Assembly (NCBI RefSeq): GCF_047344985.1
Contig: NZ_CP178861.1
Location: forward strand, 1,860,001-1,924,000
Origin: Bdellovibrio sp047344985
Lineage (GTDB): Bacteria; Bdellovibrionota; Bdellovibrionia; Bdellovibrionales; Bdellovibrionaceae
DNA length: 64,000 nucleotides
Reading direction: 5' to 3'
The notes beneath the pieces are model-generated. The model searched no databases and was not told where the DNA came from. It worked only from the letters and a program-made list of their open reading frames with translations. Made by a program: the position numbers and the translations under genes. This document shows positions 32,766 through 40,922 of the stretch, piece after piece (within the stretch, counting starts at the first letter, position 1; the number at the start of each line of letters is the position of its first letter).

Positions 32766-32784
32766 TTTTTTCTTTCAATGAAAA

Positions 32785-32815
32785 CGAAAAGGCGCTGATT
32801 CCCGGCGCCTTTTTT
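32785..32815 (+). terminator. Intrinsic terminator after the YceI gene
   Basis: AAAAGGCGC pairs with GCGCCTTTT around a 9-base loop (TGATTCCCG), followed by more T and then ATTTT. It starts about 20 bases after the stop codon. Confidence 0.85.
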
Positions 32816-33012
32816 ATTTTGTGTATCTGTTTTCTCTCTTAGAACTAATGTCGAAAGTCTGTTCGAACTTTTCCAAAAAATGTCTTTTTTCTTTGTTATC
32901 TCTTTAAACGGGTTGGTATCAAAATGAGATTCAGCTGTGGTCTCAAGTGCTTAACGGTGCTTCTTCTGTGGCGAAGGGTTTGCATTTCACTCAGTTGAAT
33001 GAGGAGTGCCCT

Positions 33013-33615
33013 ATGAAAAACTTTAAATTCTTATTTATCGCTCTGCTTGCTACCGCAGCTATGACAATGAGTGCTTGTGCTAAAAAGGACTCTGAATTTG
33101 CGGCTCGCTATGCGAAAAATAAACTGGGCGCCAGTGTTGCCGACGGTCCAAAGACTCAAGAGGCCGGTGAGCGTGCGGAAGCTCAAGGTCTTTTGGCGGA
33201 CGTTGTGGATATTCAAAGATATTTCACTCCTGAAGGACAACCCGGTCCCCGCGTAGTGATGGCAAAGATTCTTATTAATAATCAAGAGATGCCCGTGACA
33301 ACTCACCACTGGGGAACTGAGACTGTTGAAGGACGCGTTGATGTCGCGGGATTCACGGTTGTGTTTCATGCGATGTGCGGAACTGTAGACTGCCAACCTT
33401 ATTATGCTTCTATGGAAATTTATAAGAACAACCAAATGGTCATCCAAGAAGGCGTAAGAAAATACTTCGATGAACGAGCGGCTGATGGAGATCGCTATCA
33501 ATGGTTCACTCCAGAAAAAGCTTTACCATTGATGGGTTCAGACTCCATGGATCCACGCGGTATGGTGGGGTTCTTGAACTCCAGCGGGAATTCGACAAGC
33601 TCTGAAATCAAATAA
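33013..33615 (+). CDS. Predicted lipoprotein, function unknown
   Basis: This 200-residue protein has a lipoprotein signal ending TMSAC. A spacer follows (KKDSEFAARYAKNKLGASV), then a beta-rich domain with VVMAKILINNQEMPVTTHHWG, an FHAMCGTVDCQPYYASMEIYK motif whose two cysteines probably pair, and a polar tail. No family recognised. The ATG at 33013 is preceded by GAGGAG. An ATG 66 bases upstream is in frame but would put 22 residues before the signal. A terminator follows within the next, convergent gene. Confidence 0.78.
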   Translation: MKNFKFLFIALLATAAMTMSACAKKDSEFAARYAKNKLGASVADGPKTQEAGERAEAQGLLADVVDIQRYFTPEGQPGPRVVMAKILINNQEMPVTTHHWGTETVEGRVDVAGFTVVFHAMCGTVDCQPYYASMEIYKNNQMVIQEGVRKYFDERAADGDRYQWFTPEKALPLMGSDSMDPRGMVGFLNSSGNSTSSEIK

Positions 33616-33627
33616 GTGGATTAAATT

Positions 33628-33921
33628 TTATAACTGACGGGAAGGAGAGTTGCGTTGACTCTCCTTTTCTTTTTTTATTTCTTCATCTAAAACTTCTGCC
33701 AGATGGGTATGACGTGTCTTCACAAGTTTATCGACTTTGACTAAATAGCCCGCCAAGTGATGAAAGAGCTTTTCGATTTCCGCATCCGTTTCCAAGCGTC
33801 CTTCCTCTTCTTTAATTTCTTCAATCAGGCGATCGACGATAAAGAGAGCCGCATTTAATGAGACCCCAACATCATGAAGAAAGTCGCGTTCCTGATAAAG
33901 CTGACTGTGCGGGTCAATCAT
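33628..33921 (-). CDS. Short helical protein resembling a histidine-kinase H-box helix pair
   Basis: The 97-residue, wholly helical, acidic protein has no signal. The N-terminal YQERDFLHDVGVSLNAALFIV recalls the phosphoacceptor helix of histidine kinases (H followed by D/E and a Pro-free turn), and a second helix KLFHHLAGYLVKVDKLVKTR could complete a two-helix hairpin. No ATPase domain is present. It might be a phosphotransfer or anti-kinase module, or just a coiled coil. The ATG at 33921 is preceded by AGGAGGTC. The longer frame to 34038 lacks a ribosome site. The last codons overlap the terminator of the plus-strand lipoprotein gene. Confidence 0.6.
   Translation of the reverse strand: MIDPHSQLYQERDFLHDVGVSLNAALFIVDRLIEEIKEEEGRLETDAEIEKLFHHLAGYLVKVDKLVKTRHTHLAEVLDEEIKKEKESQRNSPSRQL
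33642..33678 (+). terminator. Terminator of the lipoprotein gene, inside the convergent gene
   Basis: AAGGAGAGT and ACTCTCCTT pair around a 7-base loop and are followed by TTCTTTTTTT on the plus strand. The element encodes the last residues of the minus-strand helical protein as well. Confidence 0.8.
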
Positions 33922-34215
33922 AAGGACCTCCTCAAAATAGTATTCGGAGGCCCGGGAATCAGTGCAACTTGTAGATTTGCACGTCCGGAAGCCGGCCGGA
34001 GAAGATGAATAATTTTCAGCAGCGATTGTGATTTCCACAGAACAACTTCTTCATCCCATATGTCCGCATTGAAATAAACGACACTAGAACGCCGTCAAAT
34101 CGAATATAACCGCAACACATTTTAGGATTTCGTTAAGAAATGGTGTTGAAACGGGACCAAAGTCATGGCACCTTACTTGCTCATTAGGGATCGGTGGCTC
34201 CAAATTGGGACCAAG

Positions 34216-34244
34216 TTGACCCTTTTCGGAACTGAAGGTATTCA
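34216..34244 (+). promoter_or_regulatory. Candidate promoter of the outer-membrane protein gene
   Basis: TTGACC and TATTCA are spaced by 17 bases and lie about 100 bases upstream of the GTG start at 34343. GGGACCAA occurs just before it and again near 34151. The rest of the 34039-34342 gap shows no convincing gene. Confidence 0.35.
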
Positions 34245-34342
34245 GGTCTCCGAAATGATGGCACTGATTTGAATTTGATTTGAAGAAACTTAAATAGTTT
34301 AAGGAAAACATAAATAAATAACCACGAAGGAAAGGGAAACCA

Positions 34343-35362
34343 GTGAAAAAACAAGTTCTAATGTCACTGATTTTGGCGGGATCAATGGTTACTGTAGCGG
34401 CTCACGCTGAAGAGCAAGCTCAAAACCAAAGCTCAAACACAAGCACTATTAAAGTGACTGATGTTCAAAACAAAGATGAGCAAAGAAAAGACATCGACGA
34501 AGAGATCACAAATGCTCGTATGAGAGCACAATTGGGTTCTAAGTCTAAATGGTCTTTCAAATCTGCTCTTGCTTACAACGGTGGATCTGTTCAAAAACCA
34601 TTCGAAAGAATCCGTCCTAACTACCGTGCCTCTGCTTCTGCAGAAGCTTTGACAACTCTTTCTGGTTCTATCGGTATCAACTACCGTATGAATGACAGAG
34701 ACAGCCTTTCTTTGAGCACTGGTGTTGCGATGAGAAATCCATTCCACGATGAAACTGGTCGTTCTGACTTTGCGGATCCTCGTAAAGCTAAAGCTGGTAA
34801 AAAGGTTGACCGTTACTACGTAAGCAACCCATCTGTTGACTGGAGCCGCGCTTATAAAGCTGCTGGTCTTCAAATGATCAGCTCTGCTGGTTACACTCAC
34901 GTGACTGACCCAGATTCAATCCAAAACACAGCAGCTCTTGGCTCTATCAGCTTGGATCAAACTGTTTTGGCTGACTTCGGTACTTCTAACTGGTCCGGTG
35001 GTTTGGCGTTCTCTTTCTACTACTCACTTTACAGCGCTGATACTCCAGATATCGGTGTTCAAAACGGTTGGCAGCAAGATGACTACGGCTATGGTATCTA
35101 CCCATTTGCTGAGTACTCTTTCAACGACACATACTCTTTCAGAACTGTATTCGGTTACTTCGAAGCTGTTCACTACAAAGATGGTCAACCAGGTGCATTG
35201 CCAGCTGGTCAAGTTGAGTCACAAACTCCTTACCAATCTATGGGCGTAGGTATCTCTGTAACTCGTGACATCTACTTGTATCCAAACATCCAGTTCACTC
35301 CGCTTGATATCAGAGCTGACAGAACAAACGTTGCATTGTCTACAAACATCAACTTGTTCTAA
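34343..35362 (+). CDS. Abundant-looking outer-membrane beta-barrel protein
   Basis: The 339-residue protein starts with GTG (AAGGAAAGGG upstream). A signal peptide ends near AAHAEEQ. A polar, Gln/Asp-rich plug of about 45 residues follows, then amphipathic strands alternating with short turns (SLSLSTGVAMRNPF, WSGGLAFSFYYSLYS, YGIYPFAEYSFNDTYSF, LYPNIQFTPLDI). It ends NVALSTNINLF, with a terminal Phe as expected for BAM substrates. No known porin family is evident. Codon choice is even and biased, as in highly expressed genes. A terminator follows, so the gene is monocistronic. Confidence 0.85.
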   Translation: MKKQVLMSLILAGSMVTVAAHAEEQAQNQSSNTSTIKVTDVQNKDEQRKDIDEEITNARMRAQLGSKSKWSFKSALAYNGGSVQKPFERIRPNYRASASAEALTTLSGSIGINYRMNDRDSLSLSTGVAMRNPFHDETGRSDFADPRKAKAGKKVDRYYVSNPSVDWSRAYKAAGLQMISSAGYTHVTDPDSIQNTAALGSISLDQTVLADFGTSNWSGGLAFSFYYSLYSADTPDIGVQNGWQQDDYGYGIYPFAEYSFNDTYSFRTVFGYFEAVHYKDGQPGALPAGQVESQTPYQSMGVGISVTRDIYLYPNIQFTPLDIRADRTNVALSTNINLF

Positions 35363-35385
35363 TCTGCAGATACAAATGCAAATTC

Positions 35386-35417
35386 AAAAACCCACAGTCA
35401 AAAGCTGTGGGTTTTTT
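35386..35417 (+). terminator. Intrinsic terminator of the outer-membrane protein gene
   Basis: AAAAACCCACAG pairs with CTGTGGGTTTTTT around a short loop. The stem begins about 25 bases after the stop codon. Confidence 0.85.
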
Positions 35418-35559
35418 GTTTTCTTGCTTTCGCCCTCAATTCTCGGTCTGCGCGAACAAATCCCTTCTTAGAATTTTTTATTTTTCTTACAAACATCTAT
35501 TCATTTATTTACTGTCCTTATTAAAACTCTTATAAACTAGCAAAAGTTTGGAGTTCAGA

Positions 35560-35964
35560 ATGAAGATGTTGTGCTTTTTGGCGCTTATTTTTCCGTCACT
35601 TGTTTTCGCTAAAGACCTTCCCGATGCAATCTTGGGAGAAGAAACAATCCAGGTTGCTGCAAAAGTAAACGGGAGTACTAAAAGAAACATACTAAGTGGA
35701 GGAGTTCCCGGTAGCAGGCTCAAGGGAAAAGTTTGGGCTAATGGGGCTGGTGCTTATGGTGAGGCGCCATCTGGGTTTTATGTTAGTGATTCTGAATGTA
35801 AAAGTGGAGATAAGAAGCAAAATATCTCTGAGATTCCATGTACCCTAGGTTTATCGTGGAATTTTAGTGCCCCAGGGACTTATAGAGCAGAAGTTTACGT
35901 ATATATTCAATCAGAAGGTGGCCCCGAAGATTTGTGGACCGGGGACAATTCCAATCTCAAGTAA
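35560..35964 (+). CDS. N-terminal, secreted part of an RHS protein (frameshifted)
   Basis: The 134-residue frame has a signal peptide ending VFAKD and a beta-rich domain (GSRLKGKVWANGAGAYGEAP). It closes prematurely at TAA 35962-35964. At 35941-35944 a run of four G lies at the point where this frame and the RHS frame diverge. Deleting one G would join DLWTG to TIPISSNYPG and give one continuous RHS protein. GGAG stands before the ATG. It is either a broken gene, a phase-variable gene, or a sequencing error at the homopolymer; none can be excluded from one sequence. Confidence 0.65.
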   Translation: MKMLCFLALIFPSLVFAKDLPDAILGEETIQVAAKVNGSTKRNILSGGVPGSRLKGKVWANGAGAYGEAPSGFYVSDSECKSGDKKQNISEIPCTLGLSWNFSAPGTYRAEVYVYIQSEGGPEDLWTGDNSNLK

Positions 35965-38900
35965 CTATCCAGGGCAGTGCAGTCCAGGTGTCATCAGTGA
36001 TCGTCTGTCTGGATTCTCTGTCATTAATCTTTCAACACGTACATTCACTGAAGAAATACCGATTCCGGGTGCTCCTTTTACTTTAGTTTATAATAGCAGC
36101 CATTATATTTCTGGTGGTCCAGTATTTCCTCCCGACCATGTTGTAGGAGGTTGGGTTTATTCGTTAGATAGTTTTTACGATCGAAGAAAAAATACGATTT
36201 TTTATGGCAGCGGAGCTGTTCATGTTTTGTCTCAGGTTCCAAATCTTGAAACAAACGGCAAATTTGCTTTAATGGATGCATCGGGAGAGACTTACACAGT
36301 CTATACGCCCCTTGACGGGAAGTTTTTTTTAAGACGATCTGAGCTAAATAGCGCTCTTGTTTTAGATGGGTTAAATTGGGACGATAAATCCTTTGCAGGA
36401 TTTGCGGATTCTTTTGGACATAAATACTTCAAAAGCAAGGACGGAAAATACATTATAGGATCGTCTTCGGAAGTCTTGGCTACGCTATCTTATTTTTCAA
36501 ATGGCAAGCTAGAATCCGTAACTCTTCCTAATGGTGCTCAATATCTACTGACATACAATAACGAAGGTCGATTAAGTTCTTTCAAAAGGCCGCTAGGTAA
36601 AACGAGTTATTTTGAATATGATTCGGAAGGGTATTTATTAAAAGATGTCAGTAGCTCCGGGCGCTCTCTTTCTCTTCAAGCTGCATACGATCAAAAAAAT
36701 CATAATCTCGATGTCGTCTCCACGAATGGAAGTGGGGCTAAAAAATCAATGAGTGTCTACGCCGATGGTAATATGACATATCGATTGGGATTTTCTGATT
36801 TCGGCGGTTCTTCTGTTGCAATTACGACCTCAAATACTGATACCAGCAAAGTCGTAGATATGTATGCAGGAGTTAGTGAAACTCAAATGGCAAACAGTGC
36901 AAAGTGGGGTTGGGAGGTTAAATATGCTTCTCAAGAAACATTCAAAGCGGGTTCTATCCTGCTCAAAAAACAGGAAGAACAAAGAAAGAACGGCGACGTT
37001 TTAGTTAAAACGGTTGTTTTGCAAAGTGATTCAAGAAAAAAATACGAATCATACACGGTGACTAAGCCCGACACGCTTGGAAGTTTTGTAATCACTCCGA
37101 TGCAAAGAAGATATACTCAAATGCTGAATGAAAAAGGTCAGCCTACAATGCAGATAATTAGTAAGGATAATCAAACTGTTTGGGCGGAGGCGTTTGATTA
37201 TGATACTGCGGGTAATTTGACGAGTTATAAAAATACGGAGGGAACGACAGTTGCTTCATTTAATTATAACAAATTTAACCTACTGGAGAAAGTAACGGAC
37301 GGACTTGGAAACTCCACGGATCTTTCATATGACAATATGAGAAGAATATCAAAAGTTACCTACCCTACGGGCAGCGTAATTGAATTTACATATGACCTTG
37401 AAGGAAATCTAACTGGAGTTAAGCCACCAGGAAAGCCATTTCACAATTTTGAATACAAATTGGGTGATTCCGTAAGCGCTTATTATCCTCCGTTGTCGGC
37501 GCAATTAAATAACGGCATTGAGTATCGCTATGACAATGAAGATAGAGTTTCTGAAATTTTGGTTGGAGGTACTGTAGCAACTTCTTATAAATATGGAGTT
37601 CAAGAATCCAGATTGTTTGAAGTTAGAAATAGTCACGCTACAGTTGGAATTTCTTATGCCGTGAATGAAAATAAAAAACCGACGGACTTAATAAGCTCTC
37701 TGGTAGCTTCTGATGGCGTTAGAATAAACTATTCATATCTTTGGAAGTTGCCGGTGGCTGTGGATACGCAAGGCCCTGTATCATCTTCTATACGCTATAA
37801 GTACAATGCGGATGCAACGTTGGCCAGCATTGACGTAGCGGGTGCGGATGGAAAGTTTTTTTCATATGCTCTTGGCTATGATCTTGATGGTCTTCCGATA
37901 AAAGTAGGAAGTATTTCTTTTGTTTTGGATACAGTCGGACGAGTCCAAGGCTCATCTCAAGGCGTAATTAAAGGACAAACTCAATACAACTTAAATGGAT
38001 ATGTCGTTAGCGACGCTTATTCGGTAAATGGAAAGGCCGTCACAAATTTAACGTATTCTAGAGATTCTCTAGGAAGAGTTTCGACAGCGGCGTCATCATA
38101 TCCATCTCAAAAATCGAATTATAGCTACGACAAGTTAGGGAGATTGATTTCGGTTCAAAGTGGTAATGGCATTCGCGAATACTCCTACGATGACAACGGC
38201 AATCGTTTAAGTTTTAAATCTGGAGCGGTTGCTATTAAAGGTGAATACGACGATCAAGATCGTTTAATCTCCTACGGTCAGAATAAATACGCGTATTCTA
38301 AATTTGGAAATCTCGCAAAAGTTGAAGAATATGTTTCACCGTCGCAACAACCAAGAATCACTGAGTACGATTATGATTCTGTGGGAAATCTTCGCGCCGT
38401 AAAGTTGCCTGATGGCCGTTTAATCGAATACGTTATCGACGGCCAAAATCGTCGAATTGGTAAAAAGATAAACGGAAAACTTGTTCAGGGGTTTATATTT
38501 CAATCTCAATATCAAATCGCAGCCGAAACTGATGGATCCGGCAAAATTATTCGCCGTTTTGTGTACGGATCAAAATTCAATATTCCTGATTATGTCGTAA
38601 CCGGAGGAAAAGAGTATCGTATTATCTCTGACCAAGTCGGAACACCGAAAATAATTGTCGAAGCGGCAACGGGAAAAATCGTTGAGTCTTTAAATTATGA
38701 CGAATTCGGTATTTCTTTAGATGGAAAGCATAGCGCTTATCTTCCTTTTGGTTTCGCTGGTGGAGTCAATGATCGCGACACAAAGTTAGTACGCTTTGGT
38801 GCTCGTGATTATGATCCTCAAACTGGTAGATGGACAAATCGCGATCCAATTTTATTTGTCGGCGGACAAGCCAACCTCTATCTGTATGCTTATGGTGATC

Positions 38901-39397
38901 CGGTTAACTATGTTGACCCAACTGGTCACTTTGGTTTAGGCGGAGCTTTTGTTGGAGCCGTAATCGGGGGAATAGCTGGTGGTATTGGAACATATGTTGG
39001 TAATCCTAAAGCAACAAAACAGCAAATATTGAATGGTGCCTTTGTTGGCGCAATTAGTGGCGGCGTTGCAGGGTTTGGAGGTGGCCTCTTTTCAGCTGCA
39101 GCCTCAGAGTTTGGAATTTCGGCAGTGAGTACTGCCATTGGATCTGGAATTATGTCTTCTTTGTTTGGCTTCACGGGGAATATCTTGGGACAGCAGATAG
39201 TTACGGGTAAAGTTGACTTTAAACAAGCGATCGCTTCGGCCGCATTGGCTGGCATTGGTGGTGGAATAGCTGCGGGGCTGGGAGCAGGTTTAGGTGCCGG
39301 TGCCGCTATGGCTATTGATGTTGGAGTAGGAATTTCTTTGATGCCTGTTGATATGGCGACAGGCTTGTATATGGGTGCGGGAAGTATTTGCCAATAG
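35867..39397 (+). CDS. RHS/YD-repeat protein with core motif and Gly-rich hydrophobic tail
   Basis: The body of the RHS protein (up to 1176 residues in this frame) has many YD repeats (YDTAGNLTSY, YDDNGNRLSF, YDYDSVGNLRAV), which wind into the large hollow shell of RHS toxins. Near the end the RHS core is clear: YDPQTGRWTNRDPILFVGGQ then YAYGDPVNYVDPTG. After it comes a variable tail of about 153 residues, rich in Gly/Ala and strongly hydrophobic, with no visible catalytic toxin motif; a membrane-acting or truncated toxin is possible. Its own ATG at 35867 lies inside the previous frame and probably is not a true start. Lower GC than the neighbours suggests acquisition. Confidence 0.82.
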   Translation: MPQGLIEQKFTYIFNQKVAPKICGPGTIPISSNYPGQCSPGVISDRLSGFSVINLSTRTFTEEIPIPGAPFTLVYNSSHYISGGPVFPPDHVVGGWVYSLDSFYDRRKNTIFYGSGAVHVLSQVPNLETNGKFALMDASGETYTVYTPLDGKFFLRRSELNSALVLDGLNWDDKSFAGFADSFGHKYFKSKDGKYIIGSSSEVLATLSYFSNGKLESVTLPNGAQYLLTYNNEGRLSSFKRPLGKTSYFEYDSEGYLLKDVSSSGRSLSLQAAYDQKNHNLDVVSTNGSGAKKSMSVYADGNMTYRLGFSDFGGSSVAITTSNTDTSKVVDMYAGVSETQMANSAKWGWEVKYASQETFKAGSILLKKQEEQRKNGDVLVKTVVLQSDSRKKYESYTVTKPDTLGSFVITPMQRRYTQMLNEKGQPTMQIISKDNQTVWAEAFDYDTAGNLTSYKNTEGTTVASFNYNKFNLLEKVTDGLGNSTDLSYDNMRRISKVTYPTGSVIEFTYDLEGNLTGVKPPGKPFHNFEYKLGDSVSAYYPPLSAQLNNGIEYRYDNEDRVSEILVGGTVATSYKYGVQESRLFEVRNSHATVGISYAVNENKKPTDLISSLVASDGVRINYSYLWKLPVAVDTQGPVSSSIRYKYNADATLASIDVAGADGKFFSYALGYDLDGLPIKVGSISFVLDTVGRVQGSSQGVIKGQTQYNLNGYVVSDAYSVNGKAVTNLTYSRDSLGRVSTAASSYPSQKSNYSYDKLGRLISVQSGNGIREYSYDDNGNRLSFKSGAVAIKGEYDDQDRLISYGQNKYAYSKFGNLAKVEEYVSPSQQPRITEYDYDSVGNLRAVKLPDGRLIEYVIDGQNRRIGKKINGKLVQGFIFQSQYQIAAETDGSGKIIRRFVYGSKFNIPDYVVTGGKEYRIISDQVGTPKIIVEAATGKIVESLNYDEFGISLDGKHSAYLPFGFAGGVNDRDTKLVRFGARDYDPQTGRWTNRDPILFVGGQANLYLYAYGDPVNYVDPTGHFGLGGAFVGAVIGGIAGGIGTYVGNPKATKQQILNGAFVGAISGGVAGFGGGLFSAAASEFGISAVSTAIGSGIMSSLFGFTGNILGQQIVTGKVDFKQAIASAALAGIGGGIAAGLGAGLGAGAAMAIDVGVGISLMPVDMATGLYMGAGSICQ

Positions 39398-39423
39398 AGC
39401 AGAGCTATTAATATTATCTTTCT

Positions 39424-39891
39424 ATGAATTTGTATTTTACGACGAGCCGTTACCGAAAGAATTGGATGATAATCGCTTCTTTCGGAAGCGTTATGTTTTC
39501 ACTTGCATGGATTGTTAATACCTTGCCGGCGGGTAATTGGATTTGCGGTATATTTACTTTGCTCGGCGTGTATTTATTTGTAGATGCATGTCGTTCTAGA
39601 AGTGCCTTAAGGTTAACAGAAACTGAAATCATAGTTGCAGAGAAAGATATCCCAAAAATCTATAAATACAGCGATATAGTAACTCTCGAAGTTTCTGATT
39701 TTTCGCTGGGACTCAAAATCGTATTTAATGATGGAACCAAATTTCTTGTTAATACCAAGCTTCAACGAGCTAGCGACAATCAGACATTCCCCAATAGTTT
39801 GGAAAATTCACGTGGTCGTGGTGTCACTCAAGCACTCTTTTTAATTGACGACATACTAAAACAAAAGACGGGTAAAAACTCCGGCCTCTGA
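39424..39891 (+). CDS. Small membrane protein behind RHS; candidate immunity protein
   Basis: The 155-residue protein has two membrane helices near the start (about residues 14-32 and 36-54), then a cytoplasmic beta-rich region (ALRLTETEIIVAEKDIPKIYKYSDI...) that resembles PH-like bacterial membrane proteins. It begins 26 bases after the RHS stop. Genes in this position commonly encode immunity to the RHS toxin tail; a membrane immunity protein would suit a hydrophobic, membrane-acting tail. No family is recognised and the role is inferred from place alone. Confidence 0.6.
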   Translation: MNLYFTTSRYRKNWMIIASFGSVMFSLAWIVNTLPAGNWICGIFTLLGVYLFVDACRSRSALRLTETEIIVAEKDIPKIYKYSDIVTLEVSDFSLGLKIVFNDGTKFLVNTKLQRASDNQTFPNSLENSRGRGVTQALFLIDDILKQKTGKNSGL

Positions 39892-39899
39892 TAAAAAAT

Positions 39900-40121
39900 A
39901 TGACGAAATTTGAGATATTGGCGAGTGTTTGCTTTTTAATTTTTATCATTGTGACATTTAGAGCCATGGTGAAGAATTATTTGACGACTTATAGAAATGA
40001 AATTCCCGATATTTCGGCTGCTCGTAGGGTCGCACTGTTAATTTATTTTGGATGTACGATAGTTGGCGCGCCGATTCTGTTTGTGTTGATCGTTTATGTT
40101 ATGGTCATCAAACTACTCTAA
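39900..40121 (+). CDS. Small two-helix membrane protein behind RHS
   Basis: The 73-residue protein has helices at about residues 4-22 and 46-68, separated by a charged loop (KNYLTTYRNEIPDISAAR). It lies 8 bases after the previous gene and is probably cotranscribed with it. It could be a second immunity protein. No family recognised. The AT-rich composition matches the RHS island. Confidence 0.55.
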   Translation: MTKFEILASVCFLIFIIVTFRAMVKNYLTTYRNEIPDISAARRVALLIYFGCTIVGAPILFVLIVYVMVIKLL

Positions 40122-40147
40122 AATGATAGATTGAATTTCTCGCAGTT

Positions 40148-40273
40148 CTAAAAGATTCTGGCGTGTCCTTTAATAATTAGTTTTAATGGTTTCTCTTCGC
40201 GATTGACCAGTGCTAATACTTCATCGGAAACATCAGCACTGATAAACTCTATAAACCCGCAGTCGCCGTGTGG
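40148..40273 (-). pseudogene. Possible gene remnant behind the M23 gene
   Basis: On the minus strand, in a different frame from the M23 gene, an open stretch ends at TAG 40148-40150 and encodes protein-like sequence (ADVSDEVLALVNREEKPLKL then IIKGHARIF). There is no start codon, and part of it overlaps the M23 gene's end. It looks like the C-terminus of a lost gene, perhaps left when the RHS island settled beside it. Chance is also possible. Confidence 0.3.
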
Positions 40274-40821
40274 GGCAGAAGCGGAAGAGGATCAATCGGT
40301 CCTCGGTCTTTGCGGATTTCGAAGTGCAGGTGAACTCCGGTAGCTCTTCCGGTGCGGCCCATGGCGCCGATCACTTCGCCTTGGCGGACTTTTTGTCCTT
40401 CAGCTACTAAGATCTTATCAAAGTGCGCGTAGAGAGTCGCCCAGCCGTCGCCAGACTCTACCAAAACCATTTTTCCGTAACCACGGAACTCACGGCCTGC
40501 ATAGATCACAGTGCCGCCTTGAGCCGCCAAAATAGGCGTTCCCTTCGGTGCTGCGAGATCGATCCCTAAATGAGGGCGCTTTTTATTGGGTAAGAATCCA
40601 CGAGTCATGCGCGCGCGATCCACTGGCCAATCAAACGTCAACTGTTGTTGAATGTAGGGGCTTTGGTCTGAGGCGGCGTTGCGCGGGGAGTTCGTTGGTT
40701 GATTTCCCGCCGCAAAATATTCGCGCGACAAAGGTGTATGAAAAGTGGTGCAGGAACCTAATGTTCCTACAACGAAAATGCTTCCTGCAAAACTAACGAG
40801 CTGCTTCCATCCTGGTGACAT
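40249..40821 (-). CDS. M23-family peptidoglycan endopeptidase-like lipoprotein
   Basis: The 190-residue protein has a signal with lipobox GTLGSC, then a short linker and an M23 (LytM) domain. The zinc ligands are in place: HLGIDLAA (H and D), and VHLHFEI (HxH) near the end, with YAHFDKI between. Such enzymes cut peptide cross-links in the cell wall; with intact ligands it should be catalytic rather than an NlpD-type activator. It probably sits in the outer membrane facing the periplasm. The ATG at 40821 is chosen because the signal begins there; the frame also opens with TTG at 40860. The C-terminus ends LLPHTATAGL. Confidence 0.85.
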   Translation of the reverse strand: MSPGWKQLVSFAGSIFVVGTLGSCTTFHTPLSREYFAAGNQPTNSPRNAASDQSPYIQQQLTFDWPVDRARMTRGFLPNKKRPHLGIDLAAPKGTPILAAQGGTVIYAGREFRGYGKMVLVESGDGWATLYAHFDKILVAEGQKVRQGEVIGAMGRTGRATGVHLHFEIRKDRGPIDPLPLLPHTATAGL

Positions 40822-40886
40822 GCTTTGAGTATACTTAATAAGTCCTCGAATCCAAAGCAATATTTTGGAAATAGCCCGCTGTATTT

Positions 40887-40910
40887 CTTAAAAAATCTCA
40901 ACAAGAGATT
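40887..40910 (-). terminator. Intrinsic terminator of the fab-glyA operon
   Basis: On the minus strand AATCTC-ttgtt-GAGATT is followed by TTTTAAG, starting about 13 bases after the glyA stop. It separates glyA from the M23 gene. Confidence 0.65.
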
Positions 40911-40922
40911 ACTTATTAAGCA

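Noticed and set aside
34084..34311. 75-residue minus-strand frame in the gap before the outer-membrane protein
   Set aside because: Composition is not protein-like and it covers the likely promoter; no ribosome site.
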